From NCBI RefSeq assembly GCF_001424985.1, contig NZ_LMDA01000001.1:1001599-1065598 (forward strand): 64,000 nucleotides of DNA. The letters run 5' to 3'. The notes under the pieces are model-generated. The model was not told the origin of the DNA. It did not search any database and saw only the letters and a program-made list of their open reading frames with translations. Position 1 is the stretch's first letter; every line of letters begins with the position of its first letter. The stretch comes from Rhizobium sp. Root1212. Its GTDB lineage: Bacteria > Pseudomonadota > Alphaproteobacteria > Rhizobiales > Rhizobiaceae. A program made the translations under genes and the position numbers. Positions 47,204 to 57,368 of the stretch are shown here, in pieces.

Positions 47204-47229
47204 GCGGCACGGCAGCATTGCCGTGCCGC
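47204..47229 (+). other. stem-loop between pstS and pstC
   Basis: GCGGCACGGCA-GCAT-TGCCGTGCCGC is a perfect 11-bp stem with tetraloop, 11 bases after the pstS stop. There is no T-tract. It should protect the pstS message or partially terminate, giving more binding protein than membrane components. Confidence 0.65.
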
Positions 47230-47283
47230 ATTCCCTCGTTGCAGTGCCGGCTTTCATGATTGAAATGACCGGGGGGCCTATTG

Positions 47284-48768
47284 ATGAGCACTTCTCTTAT
47301 TCTTTTGATCGTTTTGATTATCGGCGTTACTGCCTATTTCGTCGCGCGGTCGCGTGCTGTCGCCAGCGCCAACGGCAAGCTTTCGACGCTGCACTCCCTT
47401 CCCGGCTACCATGGCACCTATGCGGCGATATGGGCTCTCCTGCCCGCCTTCGCCGTGCTGTGCGTCTGGCTTGTCGCAAGCCCTGTCATGATCGAGAAGA
47501 CGATCCGCGAGGCGCTTCCCGAGAGCGTGACGAGCCAGGGCGAGGCCCCGGTGCAGCTGGCGGTCGGTCAGGTGATGTCGGTTGCCGGCGGCCTGCGCCT
47601 CCTGAGCGGCGATGAACTCGCCGCGCTGACCAATGGCAGCGCCAACCTGCGCGAAACCCTCGCCGCCAAGGGCGTGCCGATGGCCAGCGAAGGCGAGCCC
47701 TATCTGCTCGGCACCGCCCAGGAATACAACGACCTGAAGGACGGCAGCCAGCTGGCCATGACGGCCGCCGTCATCGTCATCGCGCTTGCCGGCGCGGTTT
47801 TCGCGCTGCGCGGCATCTCGGCTCCCTTCCGCGCCCGCAATCGCGTCGAACGCGTCATGCTCGGCGCGCTGTTGCTCGCCTCCTTCATCGCCATTCTGAC
47901 GACGGTCGGCATCATCGGCTCGATGCTGTCGGAAGCAATCCGCTTCTTCCAGTCGGTCTCGCCCAGCACCTTCTTCTTCGGCACGGTCTGGGACCCGCGC
48001 TTCGCGGCTGCCGGCAGCGGCGGTGCGGAAGGCCAGTTCGGCCTGTTGCCGCTGCTGGCCGGTACGCTCTACATCGCGTTCGTCGCCATGCTGTTTGCGG
48101 TTCCGGTCGGGCTCTTTGCGGCGATCTACATGGCGGAATATGCCCGCCCCGCCGTTCGCAGCATCGCCAAGCCGCTCCTGGAAATCCTCGCGGGCATCCC
48201 GACCATCGTCTACGGCTTCTTCGCCCTGATCACCGTCGGCCCGTTCCTGCGCGATTTCTCGGCGGAATTGAATGGGCTCGTCACCGGAAACTATGTGAAC
48301 TTCATCCAGGCACAGAGCGTCCTGACCGCCGGCATCGTCATGGGCATCATGCTGATCCCATTCGTCTCCTCGCTGTCGGACGACATCATCACCCAGGTAC
48401 CGCGCTCGCTGCGGGACGGCTCGCTCGGTCTTGGCGCCACCCGCTCGGAAACGATCAAGAAGGTCGTGCTGCCCGCCGCGCTGCCCGGCATCGTCGGCGC
48501 GCTGCTGCTGACGGCTTCGCGTGCGGTCGGTGAAACCATGATCGTCGTACTGGCCGCCGGTGTTGCCGCCCGCATGCAGCTCAATCCGTTCGAAGCGATG
48601 ACCACCGTGACGGTCAAGATCGTCAACCAGCTGACGGGCGACCTCGAGTTCAACTCGCCGCAGACGCTCGTGGCCTTCGCGCTCGGCATCACCCTGTTTG
48701 CGATCACGCTCTGCCTCAACATCTATGCGCTCTACATCGTGCGTAAATATCGGGAACAGTACGAATGA
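47284..48768 (+). CDS. pstC: phosphate ABC transporter permease
   Basis: Inner-membrane permease of the Pst importer, 494 residues. An N-terminal extension of about 190 residues with its own hydrophobic segments, typical of alphaproteobacterial PstC, precedes the conserved part. The conserved part has the RFFQSVSPSTFFFGTVWDP region, AIYMAEYARPAVRSIAKP, ILAGIPTIVYGFFAL and an EAA-like loop LRDGSLGLGATRSETIKKVV. ATG at 47284 with GGGGGCC upstream; a TTG one codon earlier is not needed. Confidence 0.95.
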   Translation: MSTSLILLIVLIIGVTAYFVARSRAVASANGKLSTLHSLPGYHGTYAAIWALLPAFAVLCVWLVASPVMIEKTIREALPESVTSQGEAPVQLAVGQVMSVAGGLRLLSGDELAALTNGSANLRETLAAKGVPMASEGEPYLLGTAQEYNDLKDGSQLAMTAAVIVIALAGAVFALRGISAPFRARNRVERVMLGALLLASFIAILTTVGIIGSMLSEAIRFFQSVSPSTFFFGTVWDPRFAAAGSGGAEGQFGLLPLLAGTLYIAFVAMLFAVPVGLFAAIYMAEYARPAVRSIAKPLLEILAGIPTIVYGFFALITVGPFLRDFSAELNGLVTGNYVNFIQAQSVLTAGIVMGIMLIPFVSSLSDDIITQVPRSLRDGSLGLGATRSETIKKVVLPAALPGIVGALLLTASRAVGETMIVVLAAGVAARMQLNPFEAMTTVTVKIVNQLTGDLEFNSPQTLVAFALGITLFAITLCLNIYALYIVRKYREQYE

Positions 48769-50087
48769 CCGAGATCACCGCCTCCTCCCCCGCGACTTTC
48801 GTGCGCCCCGCCCAGACCCGCCGCGATATCGGCATCAAGAAACGTTATCGTGCGGAAAAGCGCTTCCGCGTCTATGGCGTGGCTGCCATCCTGACCGGCC
48901 TGTTCTTCCTCTTCGTCCTGCTCTGGACGGTGGTGTCCAACGGCTACACCGCCTTCCTGCAGACCACGATCTCGCTGCCGATCGAATTTTCCGAAAAGGT
49001 CATCGATCCGAAGAACGAAAGGGCCGACAATCCGGCCAAGCTGATGACGGCGAACTATCCGCTGCTCGTCCGCGACGCGCTGGTCAAGGCTCTGAACATC
49101 GACCCGGCCAACCGTGCCCTGGTCAAGCAGGCGACCGACATGGTTTCGGCCAGCGCCCGCACTCAGCTGCGCGACATCGTCGTCGCAAATCCGTCGGTGA
49201 TCGGCACGACCCAGACCGTTTCGCTGCTCGCCGAAGGCAATATCGACAGCGCCAACAAGGGCCAGATCGATCTCACCGTCGCCGAAGCCAACCGCAAGGT
49301 GAAGGACAAGCAGATCGAGTGGATGAAGATGCTTTCCGAAAGCGGATCGCTCACCAAGTCCTTCAACACCGGTCTCTTCACCTACGGCGCATCGAGCCGC
49401 CCGGAAGCCGCCGGCATCGGCGTTGCCGCTCTCGGCTCGCTCTACATGATGCTGATCGTGCTCGTTCTCGCCCTGCCGATCGGCGTCTGCGCCTCGATTT
49501 ATCTTGAAGAATTCGCACCGAAGAACCGCCTGACCGACCTGATCGAGGTCAACATCAACAACCTCGCGGCCGTTCCCTCGATCGTTTACGGTCTGCTGGG
49601 CCTTGCCGTCTTCATCAACTTCGCCGGCATGCCGCGCTCGGCGGCGCTGGTCGGCGGCCTGGTGCTGACGCTGATGACGCTGCCGACGATCATCATCGCC
49701 ACCCGCGCGGCGCTGAAGGCCGTGCCGCCGTCGATCCGTTCGGCAGCGCTCGGGCTCGGCGCCTCGAAGATGCAGACCATCTTCCACCATGTCCTGCCGC
49801 TCGCTATGCCGGGCGTCCTGACCGGAACCATTATCGGCCTTGCCCATGCGCTCGGCGAAACCGCACCGCTGCTCTTGATCGGCATGGTCGCCTTCGTCGT
49901 CGATTATCCGGGCTCCCCGATGGAACCCTCCACGGCCCTGCCTGTGCAGATCTACATGTGGGCCAATGAAGCAGAGCGTGCATTTGTCGAACGGACATCG
50001 GGTGCGATCATCATCCTCCTGGTCTTCCTCGTCATCATGAACCTTGGCGCAATCCTGTTGCGGCGTCGCTTTGAGCGTCGCTGGTAG
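48765..50087 (+). CDS. pstA: phosphate ABC transporter permease
   Basis: Partner permease, 440 residues, overlapping pstC by 4 bp (ATGA). TM1 at about residues 40-62, a long periplasmic region of about 150 residues as in other alphaproteobacteria, then GVAALGSLYMMLIVLVLALP, CASIYLEEFAPKNRLTDLIE, NLAAVPSIVYGLLGL and EAA-like loop IRSAALGLGASKMQTIFHHV. No truncation seen. Confidence 0.95.
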   Translation: MTEITASSPATFVRPAQTRRDIGIKKRYRAEKRFRVYGVAAILTGLFFLFVLLWTVVSNGYTAFLQTTISLPIEFSEKVIDPKNERADNPAKLMTANYPLLVRDALVKALNIDPANRALVKQATDMVSASARTQLRDIVVANPSVIGTTQTVSLLAEGNIDSANKGQIDLTVAEANRKVKDKQIEWMKMLSESGSLTKSFNTGLFTYGASSRPEAAGIGVAALGSLYMMLIVLVLALPIGVCASIYLEEFAPKNRLTDLIEVNINNLAAVPSIVYGLLGLAVFINFAGMPRSAALVGGLVLTLMTLPTIIIATRAALKAVPPSIRSAALGLGASKMQTIFHHVLPLAMPGVLTGTIIGLAHALGETAPLLLIGMVAFVVDYPGSPMEPSTALPVQIYMWANEAERAFVERTSGAIIILLVFLVIMNLGAILLRRRFERRW

Positions 50088-50099
50088 TGAGGTAGAAAC

Positions 50100-50915
<816 letters not shown>

Positions 50916-50963
50916 TGATGGCTTCTCTGCCTTGAAACCTGAATGTGATCCGAAGGAAGAACG

Positions 50964-51677
50964 ATGAGCTCCTCACATATTGTTTCCGTCTATGACGAAG
51001 ACCTGAAATACCTGTCGCGGCGGATTTCCGAGATGGGCGGCTTGGCCGAGCAGATGGTCGCCGATTCCGTCCGCGCCCTGGTCAATGCCGATCTGGCGCT
51101 GGCCCAAAAGGTCATTTCCGACGACGTCGTGCTCGATGAGGCCGAACGACAGATCGGTGAGAAGGCGATCATCACCATCGCCAAGCGTCAGCCGATGGCG
51201 GCGGACCTGCGCGAAATCATGGGTTCGATCCGCATCGCCGCCGATCTCGAGCGGGTCGGCGACCTCGGCAAGAACACGGCCAAGCGCGTCATCGCGGTTG
51301 CCAATTCCAGCCTGCCGCGCCAGCTTGCCCGAGGCCTCGAACATCTCGCCGAGCTTGCGCTGATGCAGCTCAAGGAAGTGCTCGACGTCTACGCCTCCCG
51401 TTCGCCGGAAAAGGCCAACAGCATCCGCGAGCGCGACAGCGAGATCGATGCGATCTACACCTCGCTGTTCCGCGAGCTCCTGACCTACATGATGGAAGAT
51501 CCGCGCAATATCACCCCCTGCACGCATCTTCTGTTCTGCGCCAAGAACATCGAGCGCATCGGCGACCATGCGACCAACATCGCCGAGACGATCTATTACA
51601 TGGCGACGGGCGCCGCCCCGGTCGGCGAACGTCCGAAGGACGACACCGCCAACACCGTCGGCGCGATCGGCAACTGA
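50964..51677 (+). CDS. phoU: phosphate transport system regulator
   Basis: Cytoplasmic PhoU of 237 residues made of two three-helix PhoU domains, each with the metal-cluster motif: E/D residues in RIAADLERVGDLGKNTAKR and AKNIERIGDHATNIAE. It links the Pst transporter to PhoR and silences the kinase when phosphate is plentiful. Fifth gene of the pst operon. Confidence 0.95.
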   Translation: MSSSHIVSVYDEDLKYLSRRISEMGGLAEQMVADSVRALVNADLALAQKVISDDVVLDEAERQIGEKAIITIAKRQPMAADLREIMGSIRIAADLERVGDLGKNTAKRVIAVANSSLPRQLARGLEHLAELALMQLKEVLDVYASRSPEKANSIRERDSEIDAIYTSLFRELLTYMMEDPRNITPCTHLLFCAKNIERIGDHATNIAETIYYMATGAAPVGERPKDDTANTVGAIGN

Positions 51678-51722
51678 TCGCCGCCGAAACGGACCGATGA
51701 ACCGCGAAAGTCCAAACGAAAC

Positions 51723-51766
51723 GCCGGACCGTGTATGGTCCGGCGAACGCCCCCTTATGCGGGCGT
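51723..51766 (+). other. two tandem stem-loops in the phoU-phoB spacer
   Basis: GCCGGACC-GTGTAT-GGTCCGGC (51723-51744) and ACGCCC-(8 bases)-GGGCGT (51747-51766) lie back to back just before the phoB ribosome site AAGGAG. Neither has a T-tract. They could separate the stability of the pst-phoU message from that of phoB, or influence phoB translation. Confidence 0.5.
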
Positions 51767-51780
51767 CAAGGAGCGAATAA

Positions 51781-52464
51781 ATGCAACCAAGAATTGCCGT
51801 CGTGGAAGATGAGGAAGCCCTCAGCGTTCTCCTGCGCTACAATCTGGAAGCCGAAGGGTTCGAAGTCGATACGATCAATCGTGGCGACGAGGCCGAAATC
51901 CGCCTGCAGGAGCGGCTGCCCGACCTGCTCATTCTCGACTGGATGCTGCCCGGTGTTTCCGGCATCGAGCTGTGCCGCCGGCTGCGCCAGCGCTCGGAGA
52001 CCGAACGCCTGCCGATCATCATGCTGACGGCGCGCGGCGAGGAAAGCGAGAGGGTGCGCGGCCTTGCCACCGGCGCCGACGACTATGTCGTCAAACCCTT
52101 CTCGACGCCTGAGCTGATGGCCCGCGTCAAGGCGATGCTGCGCCGCGCCAAGCCGGAAGTGCTGTCCACCCTGCTGAAATGCGGCGATATCGAACTCGAC
52201 CGCGAAACCCACCGCGTGCACCGCAAGACCCGCGAAGTGCGCCTCGGCCCGACGGAATTCCGCCTCCTGGAATTCTTCATGGCGTCCCCCGGCCGCGTCT
52301 TCTCGCGCTCGCAGTTGCTGGACGGTGTCTGGGGCCACGACATCTATGTCGACGAACGCACGGTCGACGTGCATGTCGGCCGCCTGCGCAAGGCGTTGAA
52401 TTTCTCAAACATGCAGGACGTGATCCGCACCGTGCGCGGCGCCGGCTATTCTCTCGAAGGCTGA
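51781..52464 (+). CDS. phoB: phosphate regulon response regulator
   Basis: OmpR-family response regulator of 227 residues that binds Pho boxes. Receiver domain with acidic pair VEDEEAL, phosphoacceptor aspartate in LLILDWMLPGVSG, threonine in MLTARG and lysine in YVVKPFSTPEL. Winged-helix domain LGPTEFRLLEFFMASPG ... DERTVDVHVGRLRKAL. AAGGAG upstream. The phoR-pst-phoU-phoB order is the rhizobial arrangement. Followed by a strong bidirectional terminator. Confidence 0.96.
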   Translation: MQPRIAVVEDEEALSVLLRYNLEAEGFEVDTINRGDEAEIRLQERLPDLLILDWMLPGVSGIELCRRLRQRSETERLPIIMLTARGEESERVRGLATGADDYVVKPFSTPELMARVKAMLRRAKPEVLSTLLKCGDIELDRETHRVHRKTREVRLGPTEFRLLEFFMASPGRVFSRSQLLDGVWGHDIYVDERTVDVHVGRLRKALNFSNMQDVIRTVRGAGYSLEG

Positions 52465-52498
52465 CCATCGGCCCGCCGCCACTTGCCGGAAAAACAAA

Positions 52499-52532
52499 AA
52501 AAGCCGCCCATCCTTCCGGTAGGGCGGCTTTT
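52499..52532. terminator. bidirectional intrinsic terminator between phoB and gcrA
   Basis: AAAAGCCGCCC and GGGCGGCTTTT form a perfect 11-bp stem around a 12-base loop. Runs of A on the left and T on the right make it work for both convergent genes. Confidence 0.9.
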
Positions 52533-52547
52533 CCAATGAAGCTGCGC

Positions 52548-53087
52548 TTAACGGGCCCGGCGGCGTTCGGCGGAGGGCTGGTAGGCCAGCTTCGCATGGA
52601 ACGTGCAGTAAGGCGATGTATCCGGGCTATCGTTGCCGCAGAAGTGGAACTCTTCCTTCATCGGATCGCCGATCGGCCACTTGCAGGTGCGGTCGGTCAA
52701 CTGGGTGAGGCCAAGGCGGCGCGACATCGGCACGACGACATTGCTGCCGATCGTCTGTATTTCGTCTTCGGCCTCGATGTCGAATTCGACCTCTTCCTTC
52801 ATCACGGCGGAGCCGGCCGGACGAACCGCAGGACGCGGCGCAGCCGTCGGACGGGCAGCGGTGAAGGTCGTGGCGCGCGGAGCGGAGGCAGCGGCCGGGC
52901 GCTTGGCCCGCGCCGGGGTTGCCGTCGTACCGCCGGCCTTGGCGCGGCCGGGAAGCGCCAGACGGTGAACCTTGCCGATAACGGCATTGCGGCTGACGCC
53001 GCCGAGCTGTGCGGCGATCTGGCTTGCGCTCAGACCTTCGGCCCACAGCTTCTTCAGCTTTTCTACGCGCTCGTCTGTCCAGTTCAT
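52548..53087 (-). CDS. gcrA: cell-cycle transcriptional regulator GcrA
   Basis: Alphaproteobacterial sigma70-associated cell-cycle regulator, 179 residues. N-terminal DNA-binding helix-turn-helix TDERVEKLKKLWAEGLSASQ, IAAQLGGVSRNAVIGKVHRL. An A/P/R-rich linker follows, then the conserved C-terminal domain with Cys/His pairs (RTCKWPIGDP, FHFCGND, SPYCTFHAKLAYQ). GcrA acts at promoters carrying CcrM-methylated GANTC sites. Start at 53087: the GGAGG is too close to the ATG at 53093. Its own upstream region carries a GANTC cluster. Confidence 0.96.
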   Translation of the reverse strand: MNWTDERVEKLKKLWAEGLSASQIAAQLGGVSRNAVIGKVHRLALPGRAKAGGTTATPARAKRPAAASAPRATTFTAARPTAAPRPAVRPAGSAVMKEEVEFDIEAEDEIQTIGSNVVVPMSRRLGLTQLTDRTCKWPIGDPMKEEFHFCGNDSPDTSPYCTFHAKLAYQPSAERRRAR

Positions 53088-53119
53088 GCTCATGCCTCCG
53101 TGACAGCGCCGGGAGGACA

Positions 53120-53349
53120 GAATCCATCACCCCGCCCCGGCCATATGCCGAAGCTGAAACGCCACAATACTTTTGGTGACTAGGTCCGCCGCTTGCGTCT
53201 AGTAATTGTCCGTTAACGTAGAGACAGGGGGACTCCGTGACAAGAGTCCCTGGAATCCGAGCGAATCGATTTTTGAGTTTTCCCCAACTTGCTGCCGAGG
53301 CGTGGCATTTTTGCAAGGGTCTTCAGCTGAAAAAATTCCCGAAGGAATC
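53120..53349. promoter_or_regulatory. cluster of CcrM methylation sites (GANTC) in the gcrA-argD gap
   Basis: Six GANTC sites: GAATC 53120-53124, GACTC 53231-53235, GAGTC 53244-53248, GAATC 53253-53257, GAATC 53263-53267 and GAATC 53345-53349. Four fall within 37 bp, where one per about 256 bp is expected by chance. The first two of that group are also the arms of an inverted repeat GGGACTC/GAGTCCC. The rest of the 53088-53395 gap shows no gene. Confidence 0.7.
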
Positions 53350-53395
53350 CGCCAGCGCCGGGCGCGTGCAAATTGCCGCAAACCCGGCAGTTTTG

Positions 53396-53424
53396 TTGAC
53401 ATCCCGTGGTGAAATGTCGATAGT
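53396..53424 (+). promoter_or_regulatory. sigma70-type promoter of argD
   Basis: TTGACA (53396-53401), 17-bp spacer, GATAGT (53419-53424). Expected transcription start is near 53431, giving an argD leader of about 100 bases. Confidence 0.55.
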
Positions 53425-53430
53425 GCCCGA

Positions 53431-53457
53431 GCCGCCGCAAGGCGGCATTTTTAATTT
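53431..53457 (+). terminator. terminator-like hairpin at the start of the argD leader
   Basis: GCCGCC-GCAA-GGCGGC followed by ATTTTTAATTT. The stem, GNRA tetraloop and T-rich tail look like an intrinsic terminator, but the hairpin sits at the predicted argD transcription start. It either ends an RNA started further upstream (for example near the GANTC cluster) or is a 5' end hairpin of the argD message. Confidence 0.5.
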
Positions 53458-53530
53458 CTCGCGACCGCTCCGGCATCGCTTCAGGAGAAGCCGACGCCAT
53501 CAGCCACGAAGACCGAAGGAGACCCGCGCC

Positions 53531-54730
53531 ATGGCCGAAGCCAAGCCGCTCTACGACACCTATTCTCGCGCGCCCCTGCGGTTCGAGCGAGGCGAAGGCG
53601 TCTGGCTGATCGCCGAGGATGGCAGCCGATATCTCGACTTCGCAGCCGGTGTCGCGGTCAATTCGCTCGGCCATGCCCATCCGCATCTGGTCGAGGCGCT
53701 GAAGGATCAGGCCGAGAAGGTCTGGCACCTGTCCAACCTCTATGAGGTTCCGGGACAGGAAAAGCTTGCCGACCGCCTGACCCGCAACACCTTCGCTGAG
53801 AAGGTGTTCTTCACCAATTCGGGCGCGGAAGCGCTGGAATGCGCGATCAAGACGGCGCGCCGCTACCAGTTCTCCAAGGGTCACCCGGAAAAATTCCACG
53901 TCATCACTTTCGAGGGCGCCTTCCACGGCCGGACGCTCGCTACCATCGCCGCCGGCGGCCAGGCGAAATATCTCGAAGGCTTCGGCCCGAAGGCGCCGGG
54001 TTTCTATCAGGTTCCCTTCGGCGACATGACCGCCGTGAAGAACGCTATCAACGACGAGACGGCCGCGATCCTGATCGAGCCGATCCAGGGCGAAGGCGGT
54101 ATCCGCGTCGTTCCCAAGGAATTTCTCGAAGAGCTGCGTTCGCTGTGCGACGAATACGGCCTGCTCTTGATCTTCGACGAAGTACAGTGCGGCATCGGCC
54201 GGACCGGCAAGCTCTTCGCCTATGAGTGGACCGGTATTGCGCCGGACATCATGGCGGTCGCCAAGGGTATCGGCGGCGGCTTTCCGCTCGGTGCCTGCCT
54301 TGCGACGGCGGAAGCCGCCTCCGGCATGGTCGCCGGCACCCATGGCTCGACCTATGGCGGCAATCCGCTCGCCATGGCCGTCGGCAATGCCGTGCTCGAC
54401 GTCGTGCTCGAAGATGGATTTCTCGATCATATCCGCGATGTCGCCCTCGTTTTCCGCCAGGGCCTTGCGTCGCTAGCCGACCGCTTCCCCGATGTCATCG
54501 AAAGCGTGCGGGGCGACGGACTGATGCTTGGCCTGAAGGCCAAGGTGCCCTCGGCCGATCTGCTGCATGCGATCCGCGCCGAACAGCTTCTGGCGGTTCC
54601 CGCCGGCGAAAACGTCATCCGCCTTCTGCCGCCGCTGACGGTGACGGCCGAGGAAGCCCGCGAAGGCATGGCCCGCATCGAGCGTGCCGCCGAGCGGGTC
54701 CGGGCCCAGAATACCAAGGCAAGCGCATAA
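53531..54730 (+). CDS. argD: acetylornithine aminotransferase
   Basis: PLP-dependent class III aminotransferase of 399 residues, fourth step of arginine synthesis. Hallmarks: [51 protein letters not shown] and the lysine region [28 protein letters not shown]. Start at 53531; the frame is open upstream by chance but crosses the promoter and hairpin. 30 bp before argF, one operon. Confidence 0.95.
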   Translation: MAEAKPLYDTYSRAPLRFERGEGVWLIAEDGSRYLDFAAGVAVNSLGHAHPHLVEALKDQAEKVWHLSNLYEVPGQEKLADRLTRNTFAEKVFFTNSGAEALECAIKTARRYQFSKGHPEKFHVITFEGAFHGRTLATIAAGGQAKYLEGFGPKAPGFYQVPFGDMTAVKNAINDETAAILIEPIQGEGGIRVVPKEFLEELRSLCDEYGLLLIFDEVQCGIGRTGKLFAYEWTGIAPDIMAVAKGIGGGFPLGACLATAEAASGMVAGTHGSTYGGNPLAMAVGNAVLDVVLEDGFLDHIRDVALVFRQGLASLADRFPDVIESVRGDGLMLGLKAKVPSADLLHAIRAEQLLAVPAGENVIRLLPPLTVTAEEAREGMARIERAAERVRAQNTKASA

Positions 54731-54760
54731 ACAGCCGAACAAGAGCAGGACATCCATAGA

Positions 54761-55678
54761 ATGGCCGGTAGCAAACACTTTCTCGACCTTTCCGCCATGA
54801 CGGCGGCCGATCTTCGCACCATCATCGACGATGCCCGCGTGCGAAAGGCGGCAACCAAGGCCGGAACCGCGGACAAGCCGCTTTCCGGCAAGATGCTGGC
54901 GATGATCTTCGAGAAGCCCTCGACCCGTACCCGCGTATCCTTCGATGTCGGCATGCGCCAGCTCGGCGGTGAGACGCTGTTCCTCTCCGGCACGGAGATG
55001 CAGCTCGGCCGCGCCGAAACCATCGGCGATACTGCCAAGGTGCTGTCGCGTTATGTCGATGCGATCATGATCCGCACCACCGACCATGCCCGCCTTATGG
55101 AAATGGCCGAGCACGCGACCGTGCCGGTCATCAATGGCCTGACGGACCTCACTCACCCCTGCCAGATCATGGCCGATATCATGACCTTCGAGGAGCATAA
55201 CGGCCCGGTGAAGGGCAAGACCATCGCCTGGAGCGGCGACGGCAACAACGTGCTGCACTCCCTGGTCGAAGGGTCCGCGCGCTTCGGCTACCGGCTCAAC
55301 ATGGCCGTGCCGATGGGCTCGGAGCCGGAAGACAAGATCCTCAACTGGGCGCGCAACAACGGCGGCAACATCCTGCTCTGCCATGATGCCGACCGGGCGG
55401 TCGAAGGCGCCGATTGCGTCGTCACCGACACCTGGGTCTCGATGAACCAGGAGCATCGCGCCCGCGGCCACAACATCTTCCAGCCCTTCCAGGTCAACGA
55501 AGCGCTGATGGAGAAGGCCAACAAGGATGCGCTCTTCATGCACTGCCTGCCCGCCCATCGCGGCGAAGAGGTGACGGACGGCGTCATCGACGGCAAGCAA
55601 TCCGTCGTGTTCGACGAGGCGGAAAACCGCCTGCATGCCCAGAAGTCGATCCTCGCCTGGTGCCTCGGCGCCTTCTGA
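54761..55678 (+). CDS. argF: ornithine carbamoyltransferase
   Basis: Cytoplasmic transcarbamylase of 305 residues that makes citrulline from ornithine and carbamoyl phosphate. Carbamoyl-phosphate site [12 protein letters not shown] (STRT motif), [17 protein letters not shown] (HPxQ) and ornithine-site [11 protein letters not shown] (HCLP) are all present. AGGA upstream. Co-transcribed with argD. Confidence 0.96.
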   Translation: MAGSKHFLDLSAMTAADLRTIIDDARVRKAATKAGTADKPLSGKMLAMIFEKPSTRTRVSFDVGMRQLGGETLFLSGTEMQLGRAETIGDTAKVLSRYVDAIMIRTTDHARLMEMAEHATVPVINGLTDLTHPCQIMADIMTFEEHNGPVKGKTIAWSGDGNNVLHSLVEGSARFGYRLNMAVPMGSEPEDKILNWARNNGGNILLCHDADRAVEGADCVVTDTWVSMNQEHRARGHNIFQPFQVNEALMEKANKDALFMHCLPAHRGEEVTDGVIDGKQSVVFDEAENRLHAQKSILAWCLGAF

Positions 55679-55932
55679 CGGCGGGGATCGCAATCTCTTG
55701 AAAGTCCGGGTCGGGCACCCAATCTAAGCGTCCGGAACGCCGGCGCCCTTAACGGGCGCTCTAGCACGCTGTACATTCAACCCATCCGGCCCACCGTTTC
55801 AGGCGGCAAGGCCTGCCGATCGCTACGTCCCGCAAGGGTACGGACATCGGATCAAACGAGCGCTGCGCATGGACGCCGGCACGCAAAACTGCATGCCGGC
55901 GGCCCCCAAGCGTATGCCAAGGAGCAAGAACG
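55679..55932. other. intergenic region argF-hslO
   Basis: About 250 bp without a gene. It contains short GC-rich palindromes (GGGCGCTC region at 55745-55765) and should hold the hslO promoter, which I cannot place with confidence. The AGGAGC before 55933 is the hslO ribosome site. Confidence 0.4.
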
Positions 55933-56934
55933 ATGACGGAAACCACGACGGGCACCCTGCAAGGCCTTGGCCAGTTCGATTTCGCCGGTGACGACCATGT
56001 CGTTCCCTTCCAGGTGGAAGGTCTCGACGTGCGTGGCCGCGCGGTCCAGCTGGGGCCGATGCTGGATGCGATCCTGGAGCGTCACAACTATCCCCTGCCC
56101 GTTGCCCGGCTGGTCGCCGAAACCGTCGTGCTGACCGTGCTGCTCGGCACGTCGCTGAAATTCGAAGGCAAGCTCATCGTCCAGACGAAGAGCAACGGCC
56201 CGGTCGATCTCGTCGTCGCCGATTTCTCGACGCCCGACCGGGTGCGCGCCTACGCCCGCTACAACGCCGAGGCGCTGGCCACGGCCGAAAAGAATGGCAA
56301 GACGCAGCCGCAGGAACTGCTAGGCGAAGGCGTGCTTGCCTTCACCATCGATCAAGGCGCCCATACGCAGCGTTACCAGGGCATCGTACCGCTCGATGGC
56401 GCCTCGCTCGAGGAAATCGCCGGCGTTTATTTCCGCCAATCGGAGCAGATCCCGACCAAGGTTCGCCTTGGCGTGGCCGAGCTTCTCGACCGCGATGAAA
56501 ACGGCAAGCCGCGCCATCGCTGGCGGGCCGGCGGCATGGTCGCCCAGTTCCTGCCGTCAGCGCCGGAGCGCATGCGTCAGGCCGACCTTCCCGGCGGCGA
56601 CGGCAGCAACCCGCACGACGATTTCGAGGTGGACGACCTCTGGGACGAAGCCGTGGTCATGGTCGAGACGATCGATGCGGACGAATTGACCGACCCGACC
56701 GTCGGCACCGAGCGCCTGCTCTACCGGCTGTTCCATGAACGTGGTGTGCGGGTCTATCCGCCGCAGGCCGTTTTCGACCGCTGCAACTGCTCGCGCGAAA
56801 AGATCCGCGACGTGCTGGCAAGCTTCAGCCAGGAAGACATCGACCACACGGTCGAGGACGGTTATGTCAGCGTGACCTGCGAGTTCTGCTCGACGACCTA
56901 TCGCTTCGAGGCGACGGAAGTGCGGCCGCAGTAA
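55933..56934 (+). CDS. hslO: redox-regulated molecular chaperone Hsp33
   Basis: Cytoplasmic holdase of 333 residues activated by oxidation. N-terminal chaperone domain about 1-240 and the C-terminal zinc switch with the CxC and CxxC pairs (FDRCNCSREK and TCEFCSTTY, about residues 277-324). Slightly longer than E. coli Hsp33 (292), mainly by an acidic insertion near GGDGSNPHDDFEVDDLWDEA. Ends at a bidirectional terminator shared with apaG. Confidence 0.95.
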   Translation: MTETTTGTLQGLGQFDFAGDDHVVPFQVEGLDVRGRAVQLGPMLDAILERHNYPLPVARLVAETVVLTVLLGTSLKFEGKLIVQTKSNGPVDLVVADFSTPDRVRAYARYNAEALATAEKNGKTQPQELLGEGVLAFTIDQGAHTQRYQGIVPLDGASLEEIAGVYFRQSEQIPTKVRLGVAELLDRDENGKPRHRWRAGGMVAQFLPSAPERMRQADLPGGDGSNPHDDFEVDDLWDEAVVMVETIDADELTDPTVGTERLLYRLFHERGVRVYPPQAVFDRCNCSREKIRDVLASFSQEDIDHTVEDGYVSVTCEFCSTTYRFEATEVRPQ

Positions 56935-56948
56935 AAACAAAGATAGAT

Positions 56949-56976
56949 AAAAGGCTCTGCTCCGCGGGGCCTTTTT
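56949..56976. terminator. bidirectional terminator hslO / apaG
   Basis: AAAAGGCTC ... GGGGCCTTTTT forms a GC-rich stem flanked by A and T runs, between the convergent hslO and apaG genes, which end on either side. Confidence 0.8.
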
Positions 56977-57368
56977 CAATTCAGCGTGCGGACCTGTCCG
57001 GGGCTGTCGAGCGAGAAGGCGGGGATGGCGACGTTGAAAATCTCGCCTTCCGATGTCTCCATCGAATAGTGGCCGTACATCATGCCGGACGGCGTATCGA
57101 GCGGGCATCCGGACGAATATTCGTAGGTTTCGCCGGGATTGAGCACCGGCTGCTCGCCGATGACACCGGGGCCGTTGACCTCGTCGACCTGGCCGTTCTC
57201 GTCGGTGATGTTCCAGTAACGCGACATCAGGCGCACGGTCCTGCCCGATTTGTTGGCGATCAGAATTCGGTAACCCCAGACATAGCGGCTGTCATCCGGA
57301 TCAGATTGCTCTTCCAGATAATAGGGCTCAACCGTCACCTCGATATCGCAGGTCAAAGCGCGATACAT
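56976..57368 (-). CDS. apaG: ApaG domain protein
   Basis: Small beta-sandwich protein of 130 residues (ApaG/DUF525). Conserved segments: [48 protein letters not shown] and [20 protein letters not shown]. ApaG proteins are linked to cobalt/magnesium tolerance and Ap4A levels in enterobacteria; the molecular function is not settled. Single gene. Confidence 0.95.
   Translation of the reverse strand: MYRALTCDIEVTVEPYYLEEQSDPDDSRYVWGYRILIANKSGRTVRLMSRYWNITDENGQVDEVNGPGVIGEQPVLNPGETYEYSSGCPLDTPSGMMYGHYSMETSEGEIFNVAIPAFSLDSPGQVRTLN

Noticed and set aside
53237..53530. N-terminal extension of argD by 98 codons
   Set aside because: Crosses a promoter, a hairpin and the GANTC cluster, and homology starts at [11 protein letters not shown].
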